Source of the DNA: Lamellibrachia satsuma
Taxonomy: Eukaryota > Annelida > Polychaeta > Sabellida > Siboglinidae
Direction: 5' to 3'
DNA: 64,000 bases
Assembly (NCBI GenBank): GCA_033239005.1
Contig: BSQZ01000035.1
Coordinates: 2,290,001-2,354,000, forward strand
Shown here: one piece after another, positions 24,201-34,188 of the stretch
Position numbering within the stretch: position 1 is the stretch's first letter
Layout of the letters: every line of letters begins with the position of its first letter
Made by a program: the position numbers and the translations under genes
The notes under the pieces: generated by a model
What the model saw: the letters and a program-made list of their open reading frames with translations, nothing else
Told to the model about the DNA's origin: nothing
Databases searched by the model: none

Positions 24201-27200
24201 GAGATTTCGGCCCAACTGCCATGTTGTTTCAGCTTGGTGATTTTGGTGACTGATGTGATACACAATACCTACTCAGTTCTGGCTAGTAATGGATTAGCCT
24301 TCACTTTAAGGGTCTGTTATTCATGTACTTGACATCAAATGAATACTAAGTTTAACTAGATGCAGTTGAAGTACACTGCTTTGTCTGTTTTGTACAGTGA
24401 GCAGGTGTGAATAATAGACCATGCTTCACATTAAAAATGATCTGATAAAAAAGACTATAGATCAAAGACCATATGCAGGTGGCTCACAATACAGTAATCG
24501 CTTATCATTGTCATTGCTCTGTATTTGATTTAATTAAAAACAAAAAATGGGGAGAATTTCTCCTGATAAATATAGAAACAAGATATTATGATAATTATAA
24601 TTTAATTTAATTTAATTATTCAACTGTATATAATATTATAATTTTTGGTTTAATATATTATATATTATATGATATGCATTTTAAGGATACAACAAATTGT
24701 ATAAATTCAAATGATCGTCTCGTTGACTGTGTGTTAAAATGGAAAACAGTGCCGTATTTTATGTGAAAGGAAGTGAAAGCTATAAAAGCAGTTACAAAGT
24801 AACAATTTCGGGTTAATGTGGAAATAAATCAACAGATGAGAGAATAAATATAATGCTTTATTCACAGAAAGACACATATTAAACTTCATGTGCTCACTAC
24901 ACAATTGTTTGGGCCAACATCACTAGCCCACTGTGTTCTGAGGCTGAAGTTACCAGAGTTGTGGGCCAAACTCTCCAAAGAATGCTGTCCGAATTCACCA
25001 GGCCGAATTCACCATGAGCTGACATCACCTGTATCCACGCTGACAGCCAGTTTCAATCCTATGTGGACCTTGGTCGTCAACACCAATGTCGTTGCCTGTG
25101 TTCTATGGATTGGTGGCATTGTCGTAACGGCAAATTGGTCTCTCTCTAAATAAATATTACGACAACAGGGGGTACCAATATAAAGAAGAACTAACAAATA
25201 AAACTTCACTGCATTAACCAACCTTAATCTTCATTATAACAATCAATATTAAACCCTGACAGTCTACCAGTTCCAGCCAGGATTAAGACACCTATCAGCA
25301 CCTAACCAGATTACCCAGCCCTTGGCTGAGAGGGAAACCCTCCTCAGCCTACACCACTGCCTGTCTGCAACTTCACTGTCTTTCTCCCTGTCTACAACAC
25401 TATATAACATCCAACCCTGGCTGACCAAACACTCACTAGCCAATCATTATCTCTCACTTTCCAGCCTACTAGTTTGAGCAGACTAACTAACACCACATGT
25501 TTCCCATGAAGCAACAGTCCATGGGTAATTAGTTAACACTTATACTTATCAATCTGGTGACACTGGGCCGTGGTTCTTATCCAACGCATCCCAGAACTGA
25601 CACCCCAGAAATTACACCCCAGAACTGACACCCCAGCACTGAAACTGGTAGGATACTTATATTAAACTGAGTAAAACTTATATCAAACTGATGACGTAAC
25701 AATTATATTATAAAACTGATGTGGTAACAATTATATTATAATGAGCACTACCACAGCATCAACATAGCTTCCACTACTGGGAATAATGTGGACACATCAT
25801 CCTCTTTCAAAGAGATTTTAGCACCCAGTGCTGCACCTTCTGTTGTCCAGATCACAGTTGAAACAAGTTTTCTCGAAGCGAGCAAAGCCGGCTGTGCTTT
25901 GTCAGCTTGACTTTTGTCAGCTTGACTTTTGCTTTTTTTGTTAGCTCCATAGGGAACTTAAACCAACTACACGCAACTACTTTATTCCTTCTACCGTTTG
26001 CATTACAATCAAATGCCGCACAATGAACCATTATGACGTTCACTTCTAAACAACCGGTATCGCCATCAACAGCATGGTGAATGAATGGAAAGTCCCATAG
26101 CACTTCATTATCATCAGTGACGTCACGTCAAAGCTTGCCGATAAGGAAAAATATGCATAATCGAGGCAGGCCGGTAGAACAGAGTATTATTTGGAATTAT
26201 TAATTACTGGAATTCTAATGAATTAGTTGGTGTTGTGGAAATGGAAATATACTAGAATAAGTAATATAGTATGATTTCAAGTAATCGTTGTTATTCCCTT
26301 TAAGTAAGATGAAAACCAGCCCAGGGCTGTGCCAGATATGCCATACTAAATTGACAAGTGTTTAATGAGTATGTTATGGTTAGTGGTATCAAAAGCAGCA
26401 AATAAATCATGCAAGGTAGAATGAAACTGTTTGTAAGCTGATTGTAATACATTAGACATACAATTTGACTCAATGTGAGACCTTATACGGCATGCTACAA
26501 CTTTTTTCAGTACTTTTGAAATAAAGCTTAGCTTAGAAATAGATATATCACTGTTCAGGTTTTCTTTATGCAAAGTTGATTTCTTAAGAATTGGGTTGAC
26601 CTGCGCTTGCTTGAAATCATCAGGAGACAAGCCAATGTAATCGGCATTATCAGGAGACAGCAATGTAATCGGCGGTAATGGATCAATATCACAGGACTTA
26701 TTTGGGGAGGAATTTACTTGCAGAAAGTCCACTTGTACAGGATTTTAAGTATAATCTGGAAAAGCAGACCGGATCAGACTGATTTTGTTCTTGAAATTAC
26801 CGGAGAACGAGTAACATAAAGACATGACTGAGATATGACTAGGTAGAGTCGGAGCAGGCACTCTATGTAAAATTTTATTTATGCAATTCCACAGCTGACT
26901 TGGCTTTTCAGCATTATTTGAGACCATATTTATATAATAAACTGATTTGGCTTTACCCGTTTGTGTGTTGCAGCAGTGACACCGTTTTAATAACGTGACT
27001 TATCCAAAGGGGAGCGTGATTTGCACCATACTCGTTCAAGATAATTATGACACCTTTTAGATTGTAAAATTTCAGGAGTCATCCACGTAGCCACCCGTTT
27101 TTGTGACACAGATTTTGTGGTTATCGGGGTGTGTTTATTAAGTAAAGCCATGATGGTATTGTTTACACAAGTCGCACAGGTGTCCCTTTAGATCTCTGAT

Positions 27201-29693
27201 AAGGTGGGTTTAAGAATATCAGCCTATCAATGTCAATCTTATGTATAGGTCTGTAAGACATGTTATGTTTTGTTTATACTGTTCTGGACAAATTTACATC
27301 AACTATGACTGTGTGGTATTCCGATAAGCCATCAGAAACTGTTAGCATCTGGATATTGTCACATGTTGAGCGAGTTATCACAAGGTCAAGCCAGTGGCCA
27401 TGAATGTGTGTAGAGAAAGTCACGTGTTTTAAGTCAAATGAGGTTAGGATATCATCAAAGGTAATAGTGGTGGATAGTTTATCCACCTGAAGACTAAAAT
27501 CACCAAAAATGTCAAATTCAGAATTTAGAGTTACAAAATTTTCCAACAAATCCTAAAATTCCTCAAAGAACTTGGCTGGCTGTTCCGGAGATTGATACAG
27601 GTATACAAAACATGCCAAGAAACAACAATCTGAAATTTCAACACAGTGGATTCAACACAACAATATGGATTAAAATGTAGAGTAATCAGGGATTAAATAT
27701 GAATTAACGTTAAAATGGTCTGATAACAAAATGCTGGTGGTCGATGACAAAAAGTATAACCAGGTGGAGAAATGTCAGCTACACAAGCAGCAGTGTCACG
27801 TGGTCTTAGCCAAGTTTCAGTGATCGCAAGAATGTCTATCTTTTTCAAAAATAATAAGTCACTAAGTGATGCCGTCTTACCCCGAACCGATCGGATGCTT
27901 GTGGTGGCAAACCTCTTGTTGCGCCTGTAGATAAATGTGATAAAGGACTGGTCATATTCCTACCATATCTCTTATGTTCTTTTCTGATGTTGTCTCTTCT
28001 GGTCTTGTTCACAGGTTTCTTTAATTTAGCATTCTAAAGTGTCTATTTATAAAGTCTAACAAATGGTTGTTATATAGTTTATTTGCATTATGGAGTACAG
28101 TTGTAAATAGAAGTATGTAATAATATTTTTCAGCCAAGTTAAATCAGCAATATGATTCAGACTGGATTATTTATATTGGTATATGTTATGTTGATGTTTG
28201 TATCTAATTTAGCTGTTCAAATTATTAATAAATTAATTAATTATTGTAACCAACATGGCTATACATGTAATTTATTCAATCAAATTATTTATCAAATATG
28301 CATTACATTTTCTATCAATCATTGTTTCAGTTATTTTGTGTTACCAAATGAAATGTAATGTAAGAAATTGGTATTAATGTGTGATTTGCAGGATGAAGTG
28401 AGATACGAGATGCTGAGAGAGATGACATATCTGGACAAGTGTCTCCAAGAAACACTGCGGATGTACCCTCCATCCGTCAGGTATTTACATAATCTAGACA
28501 AAACAGTGTGTAGTTGTATAAAATGAAATTTATTTATTTGACCAATATAATATTGTCAAGGCATTGAAACACTGTTATCATGAGAACCACTTTGGGTAAT
28601 ATTGTAATATATTCGAGAAAATATAATTATTTTTTCAACACATAATTCACATACTTTAGGACCACTGACTATGTGATTTTATTAAAACTCGATTTCACCC
28701 AATTACAAGTTACAAGAATTAATCTCTTCAATGCCAGAACTCAAAAATTAGAAACAGAATGAATAATTGGCCAAACATCATTTGGACAGATTTTCTTCTA
28801 AAGTTCTATTAATTTATAATGTTCCACATTTTCTGAAGTTTTAACGTGAACATCTTTGAAGTGTGATACGGGAAGCATACAAAGATGTCGTTGTGAGTGG
28901 CGTTGTCATACAGAAGGACATGACGGTACACATACCCATCTATGCCCTCCACCACGACCCAGAAGTGTACCCGCAACCAGACAAGTTCGACCCAGAGAGG
29001 TGAGTTGGTCCGTCTTTGTCTCCTTCAAAGTGTTATGATTGAAAACCTTATGGTATCAAACAGAATTAAACTACCTTAAAAGGTTTACATGAAAAGTTAT
29101 ATACATTTACTAATTATGTGGTTTATTAAATTCCTTCACTTTCCAAGAAGTTAGTCCAACAATACATCCAGAGGGACAATACCCGCCACCTGGACATGAC
29201 AGTCTGTTGACCACTATCCCATTTAGTGGTCAGTCTAAAGATGTCCATAGACTCTGGACAATCTTTTTCAGTATTATTGTGGAGAACCGGATTTCCAGGT
29301 AATATCGCACAGATTTGGCTGCACATGCGATATAAGAACTTAGTCAAGTGCAAATATTATGTGCTCTGTATACAATGTTCTTGCTAAAAATAAAACAGTT
29401 CTTCTTGTGGACTAGTTTCTAGGGTCTTTGCCCAACATCAACAGAAATAATAAAATGTTGGTTGTGCATCAATAAAATATATGAATGTGTGTTGGCTGCA
29501 ACGTGACAAACATTTCATCACATTGATCAGGTTCTCACCAGAAGCGAAGGCAGCCAGAAACCCGTTCTGTTACCTGCCGTTTGGTGTCGGACCACACAGC
29601 TGTATTGGGATGCGTCTGGCGCAGCAGGAAATAAAGATCGTGATGGCGGCAGTCCTACAACGGTTCCGTTTTGTTCCCTGTCCGCATACTCAG
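8797..29693 (+). CDS. Cytochrome P450, clan 3 (CYP3-like), twelve exons seen, incomplete at both ends
   Basis: Haem-thiolate monooxygenase, normally anchored in the endoplasmic reticulum and fed electrons by NADPH-P450 reductase. Exons: 8797-8893, 9536-9588, 10504-10600, 10736-10852, 12544-12632, 13185-13336, 13788-13912, 14734-14869, 22113-22273, 28392-28480, 28862-28999, 29531-29693. All junction phases agree. Landmarks in order: proline hinge ([12 protein letters not shown]), C-helix WKHVR, I-helix [11 protein letters not shown]-helix ETLR, PERF-type PDKFDPERF, and haem loop [10 protein letters not shown] with the Cys ligand. The haem-loop Arg is replaced by His, which the P450 consensus tolerates. 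The number and placement of exons resemble CYP3 genes. Missing are the start/anchor exon (not found upstream) and the last exon after 29693. The substrate cannot be inferred. Introns 8 and 9 (7.2 and 6.1 kb) are swollen by transposons. No frame-breaking change is seen in the exons. Confidence 0.9.
9104..9370. repeat. Simple tandem repeat in P450 intron
   Basis: Degenerate repeats of CATCGCTC and CATCACATCACTC. Overlapping ORFs rich in Ser/His/Ile are translations of this repeat. Confidence 0.85.
9536..9588 (+). CDS. P450 exon (53 bp)
   Basis: Acceptor TTTTAG, donor GG/GTGAGT. It reads [18 protein letters not shown], the region before the first beta strands (compare KYGKxxG in CYP3 proteins). 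Confidence 0.85.
10209..10400 (+). pseudogene. LINE 3' end fragment in P450 intron
   Basis: The + strand reads [20 protein letters not shown], typical of the last residues of CR1/Jockey-type ORF2 proteins (the WNNLP motif). Frame is lost within 40 codons. No tail or boundary defined. Confidence 0.5.
10504..10600 (+). CDS. P450 exon (beta-1 to B helix)
   Basis: Acceptor TTGTAG, donor CCT/GTGAGT. It reads [20 protein letters not shown] then [11 protein letters not shown]. Confidence 0.9.
10736..10852 (+). CDS. P450 exon with C-helix WxxxR
   Basis: Acceptor CTTCAG, donor CAG/GTACAA. It reads [19 protein letters not shown]; Trp and Arg of WKHVR contact the haem propionates. Confidence 0.92.
11413..12116. 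repeat. Inverted repeat with (TA)n centre, plus a third diverged copy
   Basis: A block of about 100 bp at 11785-11882 recurs inverted at 12016-12116 (from GCTGTGATGCTCAATCACCC to GCACTGCTTTATGC). The space between is mostly (TA)n. A third, interrupted copy in the second orientation occupies 11413-11583. All lie in the P450 intron between the 10852 and 12544 splice sites. This resembles a MITE whose copies were duplicated by (TA)n instability. Confidence 0.85.
11582..12292. repeat. Cluster of (TA)n arrays
   Basis: Long (TA)n tracts at about 11582-11700, 11718-11785, 11880-11928, 11940-12015, 12114-12220 and 12268-12292, with short TG interruptions. All ORFs of Tyr/Ile here are artefacts. Confidence 0.95.
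12222..12268 (+). repeat. Direct repeat copy 1 flanking the 12544-12632 P450 exon
   Basis: About 46 bp around TTGGTACAATTGGCACTAAG, then TATTATGTTAGTGTAGCTT. A second copy with three substitutions lies at 13088-13135, so the pair brackets the exon. Confidence 0.8.
12404..12528. repeat. 47-bp tandem repeat, about 2.6 units
   Basis: Unit core ATCTTGTGACATCGACACAA and TTCACAACCATGATATAA, just upstream of the acceptor at 12543. Confidence 0.8.
12544..12632 (+). CDS. P450 exon (D to E helix)
   Basis: Acceptor TTGTAG, donor AC/GTAGGT. It reads [20 protein letters not shown]. Phase 2 at the donor is completed by the next exon. Confidence 0.85.
13088..13135 (+). repeat. Direct repeat copy 2 flanking the 12544-12632 exon
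   Basis: Paired with 12222-12268; see that entry. Confidence 0.8.
13185..13336 (+). CDS. P450 exon (F-G region)
   Basis: Acceptor CATCTAG, donor GGAG/GTAGGT. It reads [20 protein letters not shown], which includes the conserved helix-E/F stretch (DVIARTVFG) of CYP3 proteins. Confidence 0.92.
13788..13912 (+). CDS. P450 exon (G helix region)
   Basis: Acceptor CAACCAG, donor AAT/GTAGGTGACC. It reads [20 protein letters not shown] and [16 protein letters not shown]. The donor is the first unit of the 34-bp minisatellite that follows. Confidence 0.9.
13913..14285 (+). repeat. 34-bp minisatellite starting at the 5' splice site of P450 intron 7
   Basis: About eleven units of 34 bp. The intron starts GTAGGTGACCTGGCACTG and later units start TTAGGTGACCTGGCACTG or variants, so the donor itself is unit one. 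Several units keep donor-like sequence (AG/GTGAGC near 14152, AG/GTAACC near 14195). Confidence 0.9.
14286..14733 (+). repeat. 20-bp minisatellite ending at the 3' splice site of P450 intron 7
   Basis: About 22 units of roughly 20 bp (TAGGACCGGGTGGTGTTCTG; some 22-bp variants). The real acceptor TTCTGTAG/GACCGG at 14733/14734 is the last unit. The - strand is stop-free in all three frames, which explains three long His/Thr/Pro-rich ORFs there; they are not genes. Confidence 0.92.
14734..14869 (+). CDS. P450 exon before the I-helix
   Basis: It reads [20 protein letters not shown] (compare DFLQLM in CYP3 proteins), then a charged variable linker. Donor AAAG/GTCAAT is weak, but phase 1 fits the exon at 22113. 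Confidence 0.85.
14880..15175 (+). pseudogene. L2-like LINE 3' fragment
   Basis: The + strand reads [20 protein letters not shown], the terminal motif of L2/CR1-type ORF2. It is followed by an AT-rich 3' end and a TATTATTATTATT tail near 15160. It lies just inside the P450 intron. Confidence 0.65.
15413..15545. repeat. 20-bp tandem repeat, about seven units
   Basis: Unit GCTGACTTGAGTTGTAGGGG with substitutions. Confidence 0.9.
15865..17952 (+). pseudogene. CR1-like LINE copy A, ORF1 and 5' part of ORF2
   Basis: 15865-16390 reads [14 protein letters not shown], then [20 protein letters not shown]: a Cys-rich motif followed by a coiled coil, as in CR1 ORF1 proteins. 16430-17150 is the APE-type endonuclease region (degenerate copies of the GDFNHG and SDHNQ blocks seen in copy C). 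17300-17575 is the linker to reverse transcriptase. At about 17577 the reading jumps to the palm region near 17600 ([26 protein letters not shown]), so most of the fingers are deleted. The copy is broken at about 17952 by an insertion and resumes at about 21155. Confidence 0.75.
18344..18610 (+). pseudogene. APE endonuclease of the RTE-like element with its core deleted
   Basis: From 18344 the + strand reads [20 protein letters not shown] and [14 protein letters not shown], the N-terminal catalytic strand with ETRW. After GHEEDE (about 18535) it passes in another frame into [12 protein letters not shown], the C-terminal SDH motif. The middle (roughly 130 residues in relatives, including the GDFN block) is absent. 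Confidence 0.75.
18629..20746 (+). CDS. RTE-like reverse transcriptase, long intact ORF
   Basis: 705 codons without a stop. Residues 1-190 form a basic linker rich in Lys/Glu. Reverse transcriptase blocks then follow: [91 protein letters not shown], and the active site [11 protein letters not shown]. The thumb and C-terminal domain include [19 protein letters not shown] and the [17 protein letters not shown] end. The protein would copy element RNA at a nicked target, but the upstream endonuclease is crippled. The Met at 18629 is only the first ATG after the deletion and need not be the native start. It lies inside a P450 intron on the same strand. Confidence 0.85.
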   Translation: MKDPRTAEEYKVALANRFKVLQELYDEEEGVDINSQWSHIKDAVNTTCEEIIGRRKPQQKDWISVETMRKIQTRREKKEAVNSSRTRAAKVIDQKEHTAANREVKKSVKTDKRNFVEGLAQEAEKAAASRNMKQLYDTTRKLAGKFKKSERPIRDKNGSVLMGADKQLNRWAEHFEELLNRPAPQNQPDIQPAETDLPIDCNKPTREEIKKAIAHMKNGKVAGPDGIPAEALKADVNTSVEMLYCLFEEIWEKEEIPAEWKEGYLIKIPKKGDLSRCDNYRGITLLSVPGKVLNRIILERMKGTVDQTLREQQAGFRQDRSCTDQIATLRIIVEQSIEWNSSLYINFVDYEKAFDSVDRETLWKVLRDYGVPKKLVNMIKNSYEEMSCRVIHEGQLTKNFEVMTGVRQGCLLSPFLFILVIDWVMKTATKEKRNGIQWTMLTQLDDLDFADDLALLSHSHRQMHDKTTELALISERVGLKINKRKTKILRTNTTCETPIMLEGETLEEVKDFRYLGSIVDTLGGTEADVKKRISKARVAFHLLRNVWKSKVIGETTKIRLFNTNVKSVLLYGAETRRINKTTLKRIQTFVNHCLRRILQIHWMDRVSNKDLWDRTHQAQIEIEILKRRWGWLGHTLRKPSTNITRQVLMWNPQGKRKMGRPKNTWRRDLEADIKQTGNGWQQLGRIAQDRRCWRNVVDGLCSRRS
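21155..21835 (+). pseudogene. CR1-like LINE copy A, 3' part
   Basis: It resumes with [39 protein letters not shown] and, after frame changes, the C-terminal residues (KKDID/RATK-type block) and the 3' untranslated region ending in TAGATAGCAATCTTG. That end matches, inverted, the outer ends of the - strand copies near 38875 and 49530. Confidence 0.75.
22113..22273 (+). CDS. P450 exon with the I-helix oxygen-activation motif
   Basis: Acceptor TTGTAG, donor GAG/GTATGA. It reads [25 protein letters not shown] is the I-helix acid-Thr motif, with Ala in place of the usual Gly. [13 protein letters not shown] follows. Confidence 0.93.
22274..22845 (+). other. P450 intron sequence, no gene
   Basis: AT-rich intron with a G-rich tract near 22505-22555 (GGCAGGGCAGGGCAGAGTAGG). 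No coding similarity seen. Confidence 0.5.
22846..23500 (-). pseudogene. L2-like LINE 3' fragment (- strand)
   Basis: The - strand reads [39 protein letters not shown] and [15 protein letters not shown]. Further on come remnants of CLGCLAGV antisense (LTPARQP...QLRSSNS in sense) and a 3' tail with ATTATTATTA near 22846-22860. The same family recurs at 41496-41690 and 47645-48125. Confidence 0.7.
23501..25851 (+). other. Intronic DNA without a recognised gene
   Basis: AT-rich. 24160-24260 repeats phrases seen elsewhere (TTTCGGCCCAACTGCC; GGTGACTGATGTGATAC like the reverse of 1-40), so it is probably old repeat DNA. An 87-codon ORF at 24890 has no feature I can defend. Confidence 0.4.
25852..26031 (-). 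pseudogene. THAP zinc-finger domain relic
   Basis: The - strand reads [20 protein letters not shown] then [12 protein letters not shown] and TKHSRLCS. This matches the start of a THAP domain (C-x4-C, FPxD-like stretch, and the KHSRLCSEHF-like end). The final His is not preserved (LCSLREN) and a stop follows about six codons later. A 16-bp tandem duplication (GTCAGCTTGACTTTT twice) created the [11 protein letters not shown] stretch. It could be the first exon of a P-element/THAP9-like transposase or of a host THAP gene copy. It lies antisense in a P450 intron. Confidence 0.55.
26346..27549 (-). pseudogene. L2-like LINE, endonuclease and N-terminal reverse transcriptase (- strand)
   Basis: 27549-27274 reads [15 protein letters not shown] and [11 protein letters not shown], the endonuclease GDFN/H region. 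26732-26346 reads [43 protein letters not shown] and [11 protein letters not shown], fingers to palm start of reverse transcriptase. It is broken by stops between 26745 and 27274 and truncated before the FADD motif. Together with 22846-23500 it may be two parts of one inserted copy. Confidence 0.65.
27550..28391 (+). other. Intronic DNA upstream of the K-helix exon
   Basis: 27560-27930 probably continues the antisense L2-like endonuclease (short out-of-frame similarity only). 27950-28390 is AT-rich with no gene. Confidence 0.4.
28392..28480 (+). CDS. P450 exon with the K-helix ExxR
   Basis: Acceptor TTTGCAG, donor AG/GTATTT. It reads [24 protein letters not shown] forms the conserved Glu-Arg pair of the haem-binding core. 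Confidence 0.93.
28862..28999 (+). CDS. P450 exon with the PERF motif
   Basis: Acceptor TTTGAAG, donor AGAG/GTGAGT. It reads [20 protein letters not shown], then [17 protein letters not shown], with Phe supplied by the next exon. Confidence 0.93.
29531..29693 (+). CDS. P450 exon with the haem-binding cysteine
   Basis: Acceptor TGATCAG, donor CAG/GTCTGT. It reads [19 protein letters not shown]; Cys is the axial haem ligand and His replaces the common Arg two residues before it. The following terminal exon could not be found by eye. Confidence 0.93.
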
Positions 29694-32069
29694 GTCTGTA
29701 TGTTTTCCTTAATAACGAATAGGTCAGTATACTTCAGTGTGACTGGAGGTACATTTAAAATGCAAACTACAGTATATGCTGTATATGCTATGCTTTCTGT
29801 CTTGTGAACGTGTGTAGTTTGGGGATCTTGTTGTTTATATTTTCACTTAAAGGTAATGGTTTTGATCATTAAAGAAACACTTTTTATCATGAAATCATGT
29901 TATTTAGTGTAAACTATACATATTCTAACATATACCTACTGGCCAAACGTGTCTAAATGAAGCAGATGCAATTTTGAAATCAACACTTCAACGTTTATAA
30001 CACTCGACGTCGCTGGTCAGTGCATTTCCTGAACAGCTTTCGCCTAGTTCTAAGAAGGTCACAACCAGAAGAGGCAGAGCTTGTATTATGTCAGTGCCTG
30101 TCGCCAATAAACAACATGGTTTCCGTGGAAACAGATGGTTCATCAACAGAGTTGGAGGTACGTTACACCACACATTGTCGTAAATATTCTGTTCGTCACA
30201 TGCAGTGTTTGTGAAATTTACTTTGTTTAAGATTGTGTTGTTGGAAAGATATCAACAAGATATGTGTCCACCAAAAGCATTCTATATCATTCGTACATTT
30301 GATTTGTCCGTCGATCGTCGTTGTCTTGACTCGACCTACTCAGCCAGACAGAAGCCCCTGTACCACGGGCAACTGAATCAACTTGGGTCCGTGTAGCTAA
30401 TTATATACAATTTTATTTATTAGTTACATAAGCCCAACTTGATTCAGCTGCCCGTCTCAACTAACCCAGAACAGAAGCCCCCGTACCGTAGTAGGCGTAG
30501 CGAGTGTAGACTTACAATTAAGCCGGCTGTGTCACATCATGTGGCTTGATCATGTTGTATGGATAAATTAATTAAATTACAAGTTTGGATTACATGATAA
30601 TTGTCAGTAAATATCACTATAAGTAGCACTGGGTGCAGCAGTATGACAGCAAACACGGACGCTGGACCTGTCTGCTCGCGACCCGGACAGCAGTATGAAA
30701 GCCAGACATAGTAGCTGGGTATTATTGAAATAAATGAAATGTGATACAACTGTAATGGGGCACAATAATCTTGTTGTTCAACCTTACATTATCAGGTCCT
30801 TGACTGCAGTATGATATCTGAACTGAATGTAATGTTATCATAGTATAGTACTACTTCTGAGCTTGAGTTTTGTGGGGATTTACACACAATAGAAGTTTTC
30901 TTCTTATTATAAGTTGGAAAAACCAGGGAAACACTTAACGAAGAATGATGGGTGGATAGTAATGTCATATTTACCAGTAGCTCAGAAATTGTATAACGAC
31001 ACCGGCTAACGATCCGAGGTATGATAGGTATTCATATTATGAAGTTCATATTAACAAATTTTTACTGTGTTTTATACTATTTGTAGGTGGGTGAATATAC
31101 AGTAATGGCTTTTTGGACTGGTCTACAGTGACAACCTATTTTAGGGTGAAACTGAGGAAAAAGAGTAAAACTGTAATATTTCGCATATGAAACATATTTG
31201 TAAATTACGTAAAAGACTATATAAGGTGGCAGGGGCGGCTAGCATGTCAGCTGATTTCTTATTATTTTTCTTCATAACATGCTAGGATATACTGAACTAA
31301 ACGTCAACACCACAAAAATATCACCCGGCACCAATGTCATATTTCGCCAATCCATCCTTTAAAAGCGCAGTCCTTTTGGAAATCCCCTTGAGTTCCCGGA
31401 AAAGCGACAATGTTTCCATAGTAATGTTCGCGTGCCCTACGATGTTGGAACCAGCTATATTCGTTCACTGTGAAAGCAGATCACATCGTCTGGTTACTGT
31501 AATGCTAGTATACATCAGTATTATATCTACCTAACTAAATCATGTACTTAAACCAACGAATATCATCATTCAGTGAGCGTTAACGTAGTTTATTGTGCCT
31601 TTGATACGAACGGAAATGCCGACGCATATGTGACCTGGTGACCCCGCGGGATAACGGGCCAATCAAAATGACTGTACAGTGCGTACACACACCCTGCCAC
31701 ATGTTTGTTAGATTGCTGGCATAACCTGATACCATAGACGACAACACATTTACAAGTACAGATTCAAGGGCTATTGTGGCGGCAAATTAAGGGGACATGT
31801 CACTATTACAAATGGCCATTATGTTTTGTCAACAATACATAAAACGCTTACAACTGGTGAAGGGTTTGTGTCAAACATACACTGCCACTTTGGGCTGTCA
31901 TTCAATTTTTGCTTAATTCATTCACAGTGGTGTAGCAGACATAATTGGTTTATGTTAACAATATGATAATATTGAAAACAAATTAGTTTACATTCAGTTA
32001 ATGGATATATTGCAATATAAACATGTGGGACATAAAATTCTGCATTACTGTATATTTAACCAGGTGTAC
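29694..32069. other. Non-coding or undetermined stretch after the last P450 exon seen
   Basis: It should hold the P450 terminal exon if the gene is complete, but nothing matching a P450 C-terminus was recognised. 30020-30163 is open between TCAG and GAG/GTACGT and could be an unrelated exon. 30364-30457 is a hairpin: CTGAATCAACTTGGG inverted as CCCAACTTGATTCAG. Confidence 0.4.
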
Positions 32070-32074
32070 TTGTG

Positions 32075-32142
<68 letters not shown>

Positions 32143-32143
32143 T
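32070..32143. repeat. (GTGC)n microsatellite
   Basis: About 18 GTGC units. ORFs of Arg-Thr-His-Ala are artefacts. Confidence 0.97.
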
Positions 32144-32951
32144 GGATATACACATTGATGTGTAGATACATACATTGAAACAGACAGACAGACAGACTAG
32201 CAGAGGGACAATACTGTGTACAACAATTAGAGTTACTTGACTTTTGTTTGTGTTGTCATCGTTTCCTCTTCCAGACATGCTGGTGTGCTTGAAACATGTC
32301 ATAACCACATGATGTATGCAGCCAAGCGATTTACCTTCAGGTATTAATACATTGTTTGTACCACAATCATAGTATATCTGTGTATCAGACGCATTTATGG
32401 AAGATGTACACCTGTATATCGTCTTAACAATGAGTCATTGTAATAATTTGATACCATCATTATTTGTACAATTTGTTAAAATTATTGCAATTTGATTGAC
32501 TGCCTATTTCCACTATTGTATTCTATGACATAGTTACATTCCATTACAGCACAAATAAGACTTTTGTTTTTACTTATTTAGTGGTTAATAAAGAAGATTA
32601 GGTAATGTTAAATTTCTTTGTGATTAAACAAATTATGTTTGAGATGGCAGATTACACTACAGAAAGAAACATTGTTAACAGATGAAACATACTTGAAATG
32701 TGAGGTTTATTGTGTTACAATACACAACCATTAACACAATGCATAATAAAAATTCTATGCGTACATTATGTTCTACATATGCATTCATATCCAGTATTTT
32801 CACTAACTTCATATCCATGTTAAGTATTTTAGCTATTTACATTGAAATTGTGTACACAGTAAAAATCAGTTTCTTGCAAATGCCATCATGCTTAACAAAA
32901 GCAGTTCAGGGTCTTACAACACCTGTCATCAAGTTTGTTTATTAATTTACA

Positions 32952-33126
32952 GTTACTGCAACAGATTCAACAAGATATGGAAAATGGGCAATTTCCCAGA
33001 GCACTAACCAAAACAGTACAACATTGTCAGCCTGCAAGAGACGCTCATCTGTGCCTGAACAGATGACAAACTATCCAAAGCCTGGAAATGTGGTTTTCAA
33101 ACCTGCCAATCAGAAAAGCACACAGG
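32952..33126 (+). CDS. Candidate exon of an unknown gene
   Basis: Flanked by acceptor TTTACAG (before about 32952) and donor CAG/GTAACC. One frame is open throughout: DSTRYGKWAISQSTNQNSTT, SACKRRSSVPEQMTNYPKPG, NVVFKPANQKSTQ. It is hydrophilic, Ser/Thr/Asn-rich, with no family resemblance. A possible downstream acceptor at 33324 (CTTACAG) would end the frame within a few codons. It may be part of a non-coding transcript instead. Confidence 0.25.
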
Positions 33127-34188
33127 TAACCAACGTGTCATTTAACAGGTATAACTTTTTTGTAATACCAAAACAAATTCAAAAGAAAACATTTTTACAT
33201 CTGAAAGCAATGTAGTTGGAAAATGTTCAAGGGTGTTTTATAAAGAATGAATAATTTTTAAAGTTAATCTATGAATTTTAAACCAAGTGTTCTGTCCATT
33301 TATATTATTTTATGTGTCTTACAGGTAGATGGCTGATGGATTTAGTCAGACTGCATGTTGCAGCACAGTAGCTCAACATCATTGCCCATTTCACAATGAT
33401 GGATGCACAAGCACCAACTTGGTGAAGTAACACTTTCCACTGGCCCTGGATTACTTGTCATGATGACAAACACAAGGCCTGGCTCCCTTTCTGCCATCTG
33501 TATAAGCAGCCCCATTTGCCTGTGATTCAGTCTGGTCTTTAGTGGCAGCCTGGAAGGATTAAAAAAGGCAACTTAGAATTATTATGTTGTATGTTTACTT
33601 GACAATTATTTAATAAGAAAATGTTGGTGTGCATTTCATTTGTTATTAAAATTATATTTACCTGTATGAGCATTTCTGCAATGTGGCATGTTTACGATGA
33701 TATTATGCAAATTTGTCACTGCAAATTATATTACCTAAAGTTCATAATTACTTAAATTTAACACAAAAATTGCATGTCTGGGGTGAATGATTTTTTGGTT
33801 TATGTTTGTGTACTGTTAGCATGTATGTCCACCTCCAGCATGTTCAAAGTTAGACAAGTAACATTGCATCACAACAAGTGCTAGATCTACCACTTGTCGT
33901 GAAAAACTCTTGATGTGAGGGTGGTATATGAGGATTTGGTGCTGCATGCGTCGTGCTCTGGTTCTGGCAGAAGAATTGTTCTATTTTACAGTAGATTTAC
34001 TTAATTCTGATGCATTTTCTACTTGAAATGATTGTTTCTGTACATTTGGATTCAAAATGAGACTTAATGAGTACATTTTTGCAACTTTGTGGTACATTTT
34101 GACTCTAAAGCAGGGGATAGTGAGATTCTGGAGAAAATTTAAGAAGAAAAGCGAAAGTTCCACTGCCAAAGTGGTACACTCTGCATGT
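33127..34188. other. AT-rich DNA, nothing recognised
   Basis: Short ORFs only. No repeat boundary or family resemblance seen. Confidence 0.4.

Noticed and set aside
24890..25153. 87-codon + strand ORF
   Set aside because: No start context, domain or splice pattern; lies in intronic repeat-rich DNA.
29988..30396. Candidate terminal P450 exon
   Set aside because: An open stretch with a donor-like end is present, but its translation has no P450 C-terminal features and phase continuity is not shown.
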